A stretch of 8,083 nt of DNA, taken from assembly GCA_903863315.1 (NCBI GenBank), contig CAIPBN010000022.1, positions 1 to 8,083 of the forward strand. Reading direction: 5' to 3'. This DNA comes from an uncultured Verrucomicrobiota bacterium (lineage in GTDB: Bacteria > Verrucomicrobiota > Verrucomicrobiia > Limisphaerales > SXTU01). Positions within the stretch are counted from its first letter, which is position 1, and each line of letters starts with the position of its first letter. The position numbers and the translations under genes were made by a program. Of the stretch, positions 1-7,182 are shown in pieces. The notes beneath the pieces are model-generated. The model did not search any database. It was given only the letters and a program-made list of their open reading frames with translations, and had not been told where the DNA came from.

Positions 1-1184
1 ACACAGACGCCCAGCCGCGCGATGCCCTCGTCGACCTCGCCATCGCGCACCTCAAAAGTGAGTTCGTAATCCTTTTCGCCCTTCACCTTGTTCGCGATGA
101 GCTGGCTGCCGGACACACTCTCCGCCGTGCTGAAGCCCACGAGCCACAAATCCACGTTCGGATTTACGGTCAGTGTCGCCGGGCCAAACGCGGCCTTTAG
201 CAACCCACCCTTCCCCGCCACGGTCTGGTTGCGCAAGGCGTCCGACACATCGAACACGCCGCCGCGCCCTTCGCGCACCGCTGCGCTGAGCCACTCGCGA
301 AATGTCTCCGGCGGATCTGCGTTGCCAGCAACCGGCCGGAGCGTCGGCAGTTTTGGCGCGAAGACCGCCGCGCTCGGAACCAACGGCAAAGGCGCGTCAT
401 CCGGCACGGCCTTCTTCGCCATCGGAACGAGTGGGGGGAGACTGGCCGGGTCCAAACCGAGCAACTCCGCGAACCGCGCGCTGCGCCGGGGTAACTCCGG
501 GTGATTCGCTATGTCGCCCGCCAGCGCGAGGTATTGCTCGAACTGCAGCGGCGATAAGTTCATCGCATCGCCGCGATTGCGGAAGCCGTGCTCGGCGCGG
601 CTATCACCGGGCAATCCGGCTTGCGGGAGCAGCACGGGATACTTGCCGCCGAATTCACGCAGTCGCACCTCAACTTGCTCGCCGATTCTTCCGGTGGCGG
701 GCTGAAAGTAACTCTTGTCCGCAAGTGGCAACCGCTCGGAGAACATGAACACGTCCGTGTCGAGTCCGAGTAAATCGCGCACGGTGTTGTTGTATTCGAG
801 GCGGGTGAGACGACGCAGCACCGGCTTGCCGGGGTCGCGTGCGCCGAGCGCCGGGTCGGGCCGCGCGGCCACGTCGGCAATCCACGCCATCAGCTTCGCG
901 CGATCGGCGCTGCTCGGCTGCGAGTCACGCTTCGGCGGCGGCATCTGATGCGACTCAATCTTTTCAAATACGCCGCCCCACACACCGCGCTCGCGCATCA
1001 CGTCGAGTTCCGTCTTGAAGCGTCCTAGGTTCGCGCGGCCCTTCGGTTTCTCCTCGTCGCCGTGACAGTCGAAACAGTGCGCCTCCAGCAACGGGCGGAT
1101 GTCGCGCGCGAAGTCAGCCGCAGCCGCAGCGGGCAACACGTTGAACACGGAGGCCAGAGCAAGGAGGCTGGTGAGGATTCTCAT
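1..1184 (-). CDS. PSCyt1/DUF1587 (DUF1592-family) exported cytochrome-like protein, N-terminal 394 residues (3' end outside window)
   Basis: The gene starts at ATG 1184 and runs open to the left edge, so about 394 residues are visible and the C-terminus is missing. Residues 1-23 form a Sec signal peptide (MRILTSLLAL..., ending in five alanines). The mature protein opens with a PSCyt1-type heme domain: C37-x-x-C40-H41 binds heme c, and M81 in a Q-M-P-P motif is the likely distal ligand. Residues about 123-142 carry the DUF1587 signature (RRLTRLEYNN, then RDLLGLD). A longer-than-usual insert of roughly 50 residues precedes the second conserved block (NLSPLQFEQYL). The family normally continues with DUF1592, DUF1588 and DUF1585, which would lie outside the window. 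The biochemical role of the family is not established; periplasmic redox or polysaccharide handling has been suggested. It is last in the visible operon, 17 bp after the LRR gene and without a Shine-Dalgarno sequence. Its usual partner, a DUF1552 protein, lies three genes upstream. Family identity is secure; function is open. Confidence 0.88.
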   Translation of the reverse strand, partial: MRILTSLLALASVFNVLPAAAAADFARDIRPLLEAHCFDCHGDEEKPKGRANLGRFKTELDVMRERGVWGGVFEKIESHQMPPPKRDSQPSSADRAKLMAWIADVAARPDPALGARDPGKPVLRRLTRLEYNNTVRDLLGLDTDVFMFSERLPLADKSYFQPATGRIGEQVEVRLREFGGKYPVLLPQAGLPGDSRAEHGFRNRGDAMNLSPLQFEQYLALAGDIANHPELPRRSARFAELLGLDPASLPPLVPMAKKAVPDDAPLPLVPSAAVFAPKLPTLRPVAGNADPPETFREWLSAAVREGRGGVFDVSDALRNQTVAGKGGLLKAAFGPATLTVNPNVDLWLVGFSTAESVSGSQLIANKVKGEKDYELTFEVRDGEVDEGIARLGVC

Positions 1185-1201
1185 CGTGAAGAAACTTGAA
1201 A

Positions 1202-2203
1202 TCAGCCGTGCGTCGTGACGGAGCCGCCCCAGTCGTAACCGTCGTCCACGCCCAAGGATTTCTGGCCCGGTTTTCCGCCGAGAGTTTGGTTGCCAACTTT
1301 GATGAGCAACTCGGGCCGCGCTTTGTGCAGTCGCTGCACCGCTTGGCTCTCGGCGGTGAGGTCTTTGAAGCCGACGAAGTTCACCTGTTGCAGTGCGGGC
1401 AGTGTCGTGAGCACATCGAGTCCGCCGTCGTAATCGAGATTCGTCCACTGGCCGGTGAGTTGAACCAAGCGGAGCTTCGGACAGTTCGCGAGCCCGCGTA
1501 GGCTGCGGGCAGCGATGGGGTTCTTCGCCATTCTGTTCGGCTTCAGTTCGAGCACTTCGAGCTGCGGCAACGCACCCAGCACGCGTTGCAAATCTGCATC
1601 CGTCCACTCGCAGCGGTGGACTTGCAGGTTCCGCAGCTTCGTCGCTGCGGCGACAAATGGCACCGCGCTCGCCTTCGCGCAGACGGTGTCAATTTCCAGA
1701 TGCTCCAGCTCCGGCTGCGGCGCGAGTCCGGTCATACCGTCGCCGCTCATGCCGAAGATGTGCTTGAGCTGGAGCACGCGCAGTCCGGGGAGCTGGTTGA
1801 GGAATTGCGCGAAGCGGTCGGTGGCGGTGAACGGCGCGCTGTTCGGCAGCGGCTTGGACTGCGTCGGGTAATGGATGCGAACGTCCTTCAAGTGCTTGAG
1901 CTGGCCGAGGAGCGCGTAACTCGCGTCGCTCAAGGGCATCTTCTCGATGAACACCGCTTCGAGCTTCGGCAGTTTGAGGATGTCGCCAAACTCCGCGTCG
2001 CCCACGCCCGGCGGCATCGGCTCGCCCTCCTTTGCTGCGTGACGCGACACGGCGAGCTTCAACACATTGCCCGCGTCATCGGTGATGATTTTGCTGCCCA
2101 CGCTGCGCGCGGCGAACGCCTCAGCTGCGCGCTTCTGCTCCGCGATGGGTTCTGCAGCCAGCATCGCGTTGGCAAGAACGATGAGAAGAAAGGAGTGCTT
2201 CAT
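1202..2203 (-). CDS. Secreted leucine-rich-repeat-like protein (333 aa)
   Basis: I chose ATG 2203 because it gives a clear signal peptide (MKHSFLLIVLANAMLAAEP, probably cut between residues 13 and 17) and lies 7 bp after the upstream stop. The longer in-frame extension to 2404 overlaps the upstream gene and does not look like protein. The mature part contains about eight leucine-rich repeat units beginning near residues 78, 102, 138, 163, 187, 212, 241 and 268, each of the form LPxLxxLxL followed by a helix-like stretch. Most are 24-29 residues apart, which suits an LRR solenoid of the kind common in Planctomycetota and Verrucomicrobiota. The N-terminal region (20-75) and the Gly/Asp-rich tail (about 304-333) lie outside the repeats. 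No catalytic motif is visible, so a periplasmic or surface binding role is the likeliest. It sits between a putative glycosidase and the cytochrome-like gene. The LRR call is fairly sure; the ligand is unknown. Confidence 0.8.
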   Translation of the reverse strand: MKHSFLLIVLANAMLAAEPIAEQKRAAEAFAARSVGSKIITDDAGNVLKLAVSRHAAKEGEPMPPGVGDAEFGDILKLPKLEAVFIEKMPLSDASYALLGQLKHLKDVRIHYPTQSKPLPNSAPFTATDRFAQFLNQLPGLRVLQLKHIFGMSGDGMTGLAPQPELEHLEIDTVCAKASAVPFVAAATKLRNLQVHRCEWTDADLQRVLGALPQLEVLELKPNRMAKNPIAARSLRGLANCPKLRLVQLTGQWTNLDYDGGLDVLTTLPALQQVNFVGFKDLTAESQAVQRLHKARPELLIKVGNQTLGGKPGQKSLGVDDGYDWGGSVTTHG

Positions 2204-2210
2204 GAGGAAT

Positions 2211-3713
2211 TCAAACTTTACCCAGCTCGCGGAGTGTCTCGCCGATGGTTTTGAGGCTCTCCACGCGCATTTCGTCGTATTCGCGGGAGATGAGGATGCC
2301 GCCCGCACCGGCGGCGAAGGCTTGTCGTATGGCTGCTCGCAGTGCGGCTTGGTCGCTCGGGCGTTTGCCACCATTCGGCGCGCCGACGGACGTGTTCGGC
2401 ACATCCACGCCGATGCCGGGGACGACCGCGCATTTGCCCTGCACCACGTCCACGATGCGCCTGGTCTCGATGCCGACGTATTCGGGGTCCATGCCGCGCG
2501 TGGCGAGTTCGTCGAGCCGGGGCTGGAGCTTCGGGTCGTAGCCGCGCAGCGCGTAGAAGAGGTCGAGCGATTGCGCCAGCGACAGCTCCGCGAGCGGACC
2601 GCGCTTCAACTCATGGAGCTGATGGGCGAGACGCGGCGCGAGAATATCGTGGTAGAGGATGGGTTTGATGAAGTCCGCAAACGGCGCGACGTCGGCGTAG
2701 CTCCACTGCGCAAGGAAGAGCGCATCCCAAGAGGTGTTCTGGTGGTCGAAGTGGCGACCCACCTGCGCGGCAGGCCGGGCGGCTTTGACGAGTGCGTGCG
2801 TGCGCTTGCCCTGCTCCTCCAGCGCTGCGCGCCATTGGTAATCCCACGCGAGCACTTCGGGGAAGCGCATCAGCACGCGCAGCACGTTGGTGAAGACGCC
2901 GTCCACCGGAGCCGCGCCGCCCGAATGGAGCTTCGTGATGAGCGTGTGCAATTCGTTAAAACCCTGACGCGCTCGGGCGACATTGACGCCCTCGCGCTTC
3001 GTCCGCGCCTCGCAGTGCGAGCAGAAACAAAACGGAACCGCTCCTTTCCACAGCACGCTGGAGAGCGGCCCCATCCGCTCCGCGCCCCACTGGAAGCCAG
3101 CGAGCGGATACGAACGCATCGTGTCGCTCACGAGCGCGTCCCACCACGCGGTCCACTCCGGGTTGTTGCGGCACGGCTGCCCGGAGATTTGTCCGTCGAG
3201 GCCGATGGACATCGCGCGCTCCGCGTTCGCGACGCGGCCCGTGAGTTCCTTGAGGCTCGGTTCCAAAATGCGGGCGTAGAATTTCAGTCCGCGCTTTTTG
3301 CAAACCTCGACGGTCCCGGCGAAGAGGTCGCGGTCGGCGTATTCGCCCGTCGGTTCTGGCACGCCGAGCGATGTGCCCTTGAATGCCTCCGCGCTATGCC
3401 GCAGCCAGACGCGCGTGAGGTCGCGGCGGCGCTCGTCTTTGATGGGCACACCGTGGTCGGCATAAAGCTGCGGCGCGCGACCGTGCGCTGCGTAATAGCT
3501 ATGCGAGTAGAGGAAAATCGCGTTCGCCCGGCAGGTGGACTGCACGAGGTCGAGGCAGCGCTCCAAGCCCTCGTCGAGCAGGCTGTGCCCGGCAATTTGA
3601 ATGCCGATGAGCGGGCTGACTTTGGGAAATTGAGCCGACATGCGGGACAACGGCGCGAGCGCGCCCGTCGCGGCTGCGGACTGGAGGAATTCCCGGCGCG
3701 AGGGCGAGCGCAT
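2211..3713 (-). CDS. Tat-exported protein resembling a TIM-barrel glycoside hydrolase (500 aa)
   Basis: The protein begins with a twin-arginine signal (SRREFLQSAAATGALAPL, residues 5-22), so it should be exported folded. The rest looks like a (beta/alpha)8-barrel protein of the glycosidase-like type found in Verrucomicrobiota and Acidobacteria. Features include an early strand LIGIQIAG (35-42), a barrel strand ending in GFQWGAERMGPL (206-217), a cysteine motif C229-x-C231-x-x-C234 followed by a helix, a DFIKPILYHD strand (347-356), and a C-terminal GGILISREYDEMR segment (471-483), a pattern I associate with these proteins. E212, D356 and E478 are acidic residues at strand ends that could be catalytic, but I cannot assign them. 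The cysteine cluster may bind metal or be structural. The start is 4 bp after the DUF1552 stop, which suggests translational coupling. A weak purine-rich AAGGA lies about 14 bases before the ATG, too far for a good ribosome site. Fold and export are likely; enzyme activity and substrate are inference. Confidence 0.75.
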   Translation of the reverse strand: MRSPSRREFLQSAAATGALAPLSRMSAQFPKVSPLIGIQIAGHSLLDEGLERCLDLVQSTCRANAIFLYSHSYYAAHGRAPQLYADHGVPIKDERRRDLTRVWLRHSAEAFKGTSLGVPEPTGEYADRDLFAGTVEVCKKRGLKFYARILEPSLKELTGRVANAERAMSIGLDGQISGQPCRNNPEWTAWWDALVSDTMRSYPLAGFQWGAERMGPLSSVLWKGAVPFCFCSHCEARTKREGVNVARARQGFNELHTLITKLHSGGAAPVDGVFTNVLRVLMRFPEVLAWDYQWRAALEEQGKRTHALVKAARPAAQVGRHFDHQNTSWDALFLAQWSYADVAPFADFIKPILYHDILAPRLAHQLHELKRGPLAELSLAQSLDLFYALRGYDPKLQPRLDELATRGMDPEYVGIETRRIVDVVQGKCAVVPGIGVDVPNTSVGAPNGGKRPSDQAALRAAIRQAFAAGAGGILISREYDEMRVESLKTIGETLRELGKV

Positions 3714-3717
3714 TGGG

Positions 3718-5010
3718 TCAGGCCAGTTCCTTCAACGACCCCGTGCTGTCGGCAAATCGCTCGCGCTTCACGCCAGCCTGCTGCGCAAGCGTGAGCCACA
3801 GGTCGGCGAGTGGGCGCTGTCCGTCGAAGTGGAAATGCCCCCGCTTCATGGCACCCCCGGCGATGAGAACCTGGAGGTCGGCGTAATTGTGCGAGTCACC
3901 ATCGCTGATGCCGCTGCCCATCACGAGCGTGGTCCGGTCGAGCAACGTGCCGTCGCCGTCGCGGTTGTTCTTCAGCTTCTCGACCACGTAGGCGAACTGG
4001 GCGACGTGGAAGCGGTCAATCTGCGTGAGCTTCTGCTTCGCTTCGTCGCCCTTCGTGTGCGTGAGGACGTGATGATTCTGCGGCTTGTCGAAGACGCCGT
4101 GAAACAGGCGCGGGCTGTCCCAACGCTCCGGGTCCACGACAAGCGTGGCGACGCGCGTGAGGTCTAGGTGGAAGGCGTGGACCATCAGGTCGCCCATCAT
4201 CCGAAGATAATCATCGCGCCGTTCCGGCACACCGGTCGGTTCAGGCAGAGGCGGGCTGCCGACACGGACACTGGACTTCTCCGCGAGCTGGATGCGCCGC
4301 TCGGTCTCGCGCACCGAGGTCAGATACTCATCAAGCTTCTGCTGGTCGTCGCGGGCGAGGCGCGCGCGGAGCGAGGTCGCATCCGCAAGCACGGTGTCGA
4401 GCACGCTGCGTTGCGTGGCGTCGCCCTTCGCCTGACCGAAGAGGCGGCGGAAGACGTTGCGCGGATTCTTCTCGGTGTTCGCTGCGTAACCGGGGCCATA
4501 CCACGAGATGCTCTCAAAGTATTTCGTCTCCTTGTTGTCGGCGTGGTCGTTGCAGCTCAACTCCAGCGAGGGCAGCGCGGTGTCGCCGCCGAGTTGCCGG
4601 GCGAGGAGCTGGTCGAGCGAGATGTTCGTGGGAAAACCGCCATCAAGCGTCTGTGTCGGCGGCGAACTCGTGAGCCAGCACGACCCGCATTGCGCGTGAA
4701 CGCCCGTGCCGGGAACGAACGCGCGATCAAGGCCGGTGACAAGCGTCACGTCGGACTTCACCTTTGCAAGCGGCGTGAGCGCGGAGGGAAGCTCCCAATC
4801 CGCGCCAGTTGTTGCAGGAATGAAGGTCTTTTGGTTGTAACCGTTGGGCGTGTAAATGAACGCGAAGCGTTGCGGCGGCTTTGCGGGGTTGACGCTCTGG
4901 CCGAAGGCGCGCCACGCCAGCGACGGGAGTAAAGGCAACGCCAGTGTGATGCCAGCAGCACGGAGAAAGTGGCGACGGCTGGCTTCGCGGTAGTTAGGTT
5001 CGTGCAGCAT
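3718..5010 (-). CDS. DUF1552 domain protein, Tat-exported (430 aa)
   Basis: The 430-residue length fits the DUF1552 (HXXSHH, PF07586) family. Residues 11-33 form a Tat signal: twin arginines R12-R13 in SRRHFLRAAG, then a hydrophobic stretch. Family landmarks follow: FAIYTPNG-like FIYTPNGYN (51-59), an LVTGLD segment near 90, DGDGTLLD (351-358), GSGISDGDSHNYADL (365-379), VLIAGG (381-386), and a C-terminal DSTGSLKEL (421-429). The family-naming HXXSHH motif is altered to H314-V-L-T-H318-T, so the Ser is Thr and the last His is Thr. DUF1552 proteins are usually encoded next to DUF1592 cytochrome-like proteins and are thought to act with them outside the cytoplasm; the reaction is not known. Here two genes separate the pair. 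The gene follows the prepilin-like gene by 38 bp and is followed by the TIM-barrel gene after 4 bp. ATG 5010 is the only start that leaves a complete Tat signal. Confidence 0.92.
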   Translation of the reverse strand: MLHEPNYREASRRHFLRAAGITLALPLLPSLAWRAFGQSVNPAKPPQRFAFIYTPNGYNQKTFIPATTGADWELPSALTPLAKVKSDVTLVTGLDRAFVPGTGVHAQCGSCWLTSSPPTQTLDGGFPTNISLDQLLARQLGGDTALPSLELSCNDHADNKETKYFESISWYGPGYAANTEKNPRNVFRRLFGQAKGDATQRSVLDTVLADATSLRARLARDDQQKLDEYLTSVRETERRIQLAEKSSVRVGSPPLPEPTGVPERRDDYLRMMGDLMVHAFHLDLTRVATLVVDPERWDSPRLFHGVFDKPQNHHVLTHTKGDEAKQKLTQIDRFHVAQFAYVVEKLKNNRDGDGTLLDRTTLVMGSGISDGDSHNYADLQVLIAGGAMKRGHFHFDGQRPLADLWLTLAQQAGVKRERFADSTGSLKELA

Positions 5011-5035
5011 GATTGCTTACTGCTTTGACGGAACG

Positions 5036-5057
5036 GTGCCGACCGAGTTCACGGCAC
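5036..5057 (-). other. Possible stem-loop at the prepilin/DUF1552 gene junction
   Basis: GTGCCG and CGGCAC form a perfect 6-bp inverted repeat around a 10-base loop. The prepilin stop codon lies at the base of the loop. No T-run follows on the minus strand, so this is not a standard intrinsic terminator. It could stabilise a processed mRNA end or tune expression between the two genes, or it may be chance in GC-rich DNA. Confidence 0.3.
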
Positions 5058-5846
5058 GAACGCCTCATGCGTCCGCTCATGGAGCCAGATTGCGTCGGCT
5101 GCCACGTTACCATCCGCAGTTGTTGTGCCATTCTGAATAAGTAGCTGCGACCACTTCTTGGATTCCACATGGCCGTCCATGAAGCTGATGCTCGTGGAAC
5201 CACCGTGCAACGCAGCCGGACGGTCCTGCATCACGAGGTTGGCGGGGTCTCCGGGCACCCGGATATCCTGCCAGAAATCTCCGCTGTTGATGCTGCCGGG
5301 GTTCTCGTGGATGAAGCTGTAAATCCCGGTGGGCCGCCCGATGTCCGCCACCCGCCGATACACTGCCGCCGGCGAGGAGGTGGGCAGCGGAATCTGCGCG
5401 TTTAGCCAGTGGTTCAGCGACATGCTGCGGTTGTAAGGCTGGCCGACCAGCGGGTCCACATACTTGTCCGCCGGGCAGCGGTAAATCTTGGCCGATCCGG
5501 CATAGCGGCCGAGCAGAGCTTGGGTGATGAATGCGTCGTTCGTGGCGCAGTTCGGGAAAGATGCCTGGCCCGATTTCAGCCACCCGGCCACCCAAGCCTC
5601 ATTGGTCTGGCTCAAGTTTGGCGCGGCCCAGTTGCGCACCAGCCTGCCGTCCATGTCCTCCGCGTAAAGCGTGCCCGCAAGCTGGAGCTGCTTCATGTTG
5701 CTGGTGCACTGAATGCCTTGGGCTTTGGCTTTGGCCTTGCCGAGCGCGGGCAAAAGCATCCCGGCAAGAATCGCGATGATGGCGATGACGACAAGCAGTT
5801 CGATGAGGGTGAAACCAGCCGTGGAGGTGATCCGATAAGTTTTCAT
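5049..5846 (-). CDS. Prepilin-like protein with H-X9-DG domain (265 aa)
   Basis: ATG 5846 places the type IV prepilin motif correctly. A short positive leader ends at G11, followed by F12-T-L-I-E16, with the conserved Glu at mature position 5, then a hydrophobic helix to about residue 33. PilD-type peptidase should cut between G11 and F12 and methylate F12. A lysine/alanine-rich patch (KAKAKAQG, 37-44) leads into KQLQLAGTLYAEDMDG (52-67), a pattern very common in Verrucomicrobiota pseudopilins. Further on are YRCPAD (122-127) and an exact H-X9-DG motif with H214, D224 and G225 (TIGR04294-like processing-associated domain). Species of this phylum carry many such paralogues, whose function is mostly unproven; roles in type II secretion or type IV pilus-like assemblies are plausible. 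It starts 7 bp after the FecR stop, so it appears co-expressed with the sigma/anti-sigma pair. The longer reading to 6092 lies inside the FecR gene and is rejected. Confidence 0.93.
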   Translation of the reverse strand: MKTYRITSTAGFTLIELLVVIAIIAILAGMLLPALGKAKAKAQGIQCTSNMKQLQLAGTLYAEDMDGRLVRNWAAPNLSQTNEAWVAGWLKSGQASFPNCATNDAFITQALLGRYAGSAKIYRCPADKYVDPLVGQPYNRSMSLNHWLNAQIPLPTSSPAAVYRRVADIGRPTGIYSFIHENPGSINSGDFWQDIRVPGDPANLVMQDRPAALHGGSTSISFMDGHVESKKWSQLLIQNGTTTADGNVAADAIWLHERTHEAFVP

Positions 5847-5853
5847 GGATAGG

Positions 5854-7182
5854 CTAATTCTTGGTGGAGCCGGAGGGTTCGATAGCCAGTTCCGCCACCT
5901 GCAATTCGGTGTCGTCAGTGGAACTGGTAATGAAGATGAGTGAGACCTGTCCTCGCTCGGGTGGAGCGGGATGTTTCTGGATGAGCGGGCGAAACTCACC
6001 CAATGAAATGACTGCCGTGCGCCAACCGTCTTTTCCCGGCTGGGTCGTCTCTTTGGGGATGCGGACCTCGAAGTTCCCGCCGAATCTTCCATCCGCCTTC
6101 TGAACTCCCAGCATTACCCGCAGCGAAGCCGGCTGCGCGGTGCGCCAGCGGAGCCGCAAGACGCTGTCCGGCCCCAGGGTGACGAGATGAGCGCCGTTGC
6201 CGCGCGCGGTAATGCCAAGCTGATAAACTGGCATTCCGTCCTCTCGCTGACCCGCGACGCACGGCACGGCCCGCACGAAGGCCGGCTCCGCACCGCTGGC
6301 CGGCTGCCAGTCCCCTTTCCAGCTGGCCTCGGGTGGCTGCGTAAAAGTCCGCCACCACCGCACCGGCGGAGCGGAACCCGTGCTCGCTTGAAACCTTTCG
6401 GTCTGGCCAAGCGTAGCGACGGCAGTTTGCTGACTGGTGACGTCGAGCACCTCCCCGTCGGTCAGCCGCTCCAGGCGCACGCGGCCCTCTTCGACGTTTA
6501 ACGTGGTCTGGTCCGCCCCGGCGGTGACGGTGAACACAGTGCCCAACACCTCAAGCATCGCCGTCGGCGTGCGAACGAGCAACGGCCGGCCGGGTGGCTG
6601 CGGGAGAACTTCAAAGGCGAGCAAGCCGGCCTTCAGGCGCAATTGCTTCTGCCGGTCCTCCGCCAGTGCCACCTCGGTTCTGTTACCCAGCGTGACCCGC
6701 GTGCCGTCAGTGAACCGCAACTGTGCCATCGCCCCCTCGCTCGCCGTCTCGAACATCCCGGCAGACAACTGCTGTCCCCGCGTCAGTCCAGTTCGCAATT
6801 CGCCCGTCGGCCCGGTCCAGTTCAGCGCGCCGGTCACGTCCTCGATTTCCACGACCACACTGGAAGTGCCATGCCGGCCATCGAACCAGAACGCCACGGC
6901 GCAGCCCAGCACCACCACCGACGCCGCCAGCGCCAGCCACGCGGTGCGGGAGAACCGGGCAGAAATCAACTCCACCCCGGCCACTTCAGGCTTTGGCGAT
7001 TGCCAGCGCTGCTCGCGCGCCAAGTCGCCGAGCGCCACCACCTGCCCGGCCACGTCGCGCAGCCACGCACGCGCGACGGCATCCCCACGGAGCCACGCTG
7101 ACAGCTCACGCGTCTCGGCCTCAGTCAAACGGCCATCAAGGTATCTCATCAGCAGATGCTCGTGCTTGGCGCGCGTGGTCAT
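5854..7182 (-). CDS. FecR-domain anti-sigma/sensor protein with long C-terminal extension (442 aa)
   Basis: This is probably the membrane regulator of the ECF sigma factor encoded just upstream. Residues 1-60 are a cytoplasmic, helix-rich segment of the anti-sigma type (HEHLLMRYLDGRLT near the start) with no zinc-binding His/Cys motif. One transmembrane helix spans about 80-100. The FecR core occupies about 145-255: FTDGTRVTLG (157-166), a RTPTAMLEVLGTVFTV block (204-219) and EEGRVRLE (231-238), ending with VTSQQTAVA. Beyond the usual FecR end there are about 170 extra residues (270-442), rich in predicted beta strands (HLVTLGPDSVLRLRWRT, 332-348; QVSLIFITS, 412-420), which resemble a concanavalin/discoidin-like sandwich. 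That extension may bind a ligand, perhaps carbohydrate; this is inference. The start codon overlaps the sigma stop as ATGA, typical of coupled sigma/anti-sigma pairs that need balanced amounts. There is no Shine-Dalgarno sequence. Confidence 0.88.
   Translation of the reverse strand: MTTRAKHEHLLMRYLDGRLTEAETRELSAWLRGDAVARAWLRDVAGQVVALGDLAREQRWQSPKPEVAGVELISARFSRTAWLALAASVVVLGCAVAFWFDGRHGTSSVVVEIEDVTGALNWTGPTGELRTGLTRGQQLSAGMFETASEGAMAQLRFTDGTRVTLGNRTEVALAEDRQKQLRLKAGLLAFEVLPQPPGRPLLVRTPTAMLEVLGTVFTVTAGADQTTLNVEEGRVRLERLTDGEVLDVTSQQTAVATLGQTERFQASTGSAPPVRWWRTFTQPPEASWKGDWQPASGAEPAFVRAVPCVAGQREDGMPVYQLGITARGNGAHLVTLGPDSVLRLRWRTAQPASLRVMLGVQKADGRFGGNFEVRIPKETTQPGKDGWRTAVISLGEFRPLIQKHPAPPERGQVSLIFITSSTDDTELQVAELAIEPSGSTKN

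Noticed and set aside
88..948. Plus-strand open frames opposite the PSCyt1/DUF1587 gene
   Set aside because: The minus strand is open throughout with CxxCH and DUF1587 motifs; the plus frames are fragmentary and motif-free.
2204..2404. Upstream extension of the LRR gene to an earlier ATG
   Set aside because: It would overlap the barrel-protein gene by about 190 bp, and it hides a good signal peptide that starts at 2203.
2204..3692. Repeated GAATTCCTC near 2204-2212 and 3684-3692
   Set aside because: One copy codes for part of the Tat signal (EFL) and the other spans a gene junction. Two 9-base matches are not evidence of a regulatory repeat.
2067..3794. Long plus-strand open frame of 575 codons
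   Set aside because: It lies opposite the barrel-protein gene and part of the LRR gene. Its translation is Arg/Ala/Glu/Val-rich with no motif, as expected for the antisense of a GC-rich gene, while the minus strand encodes recognisable signals and domains.
3640..4932. Two plus-strand open frames opposite the DUF1552 gene
   Set aside because: Low-complexity Arg/Val/Ala translations with no family features; the minus strand is a clear DUF1552 protein.
5847..6092. Upstream extension of the prepilin-like gene
   Set aside because: It overlaps the FecR gene and would bury the type IV leader, which must be N-terminal for processing.
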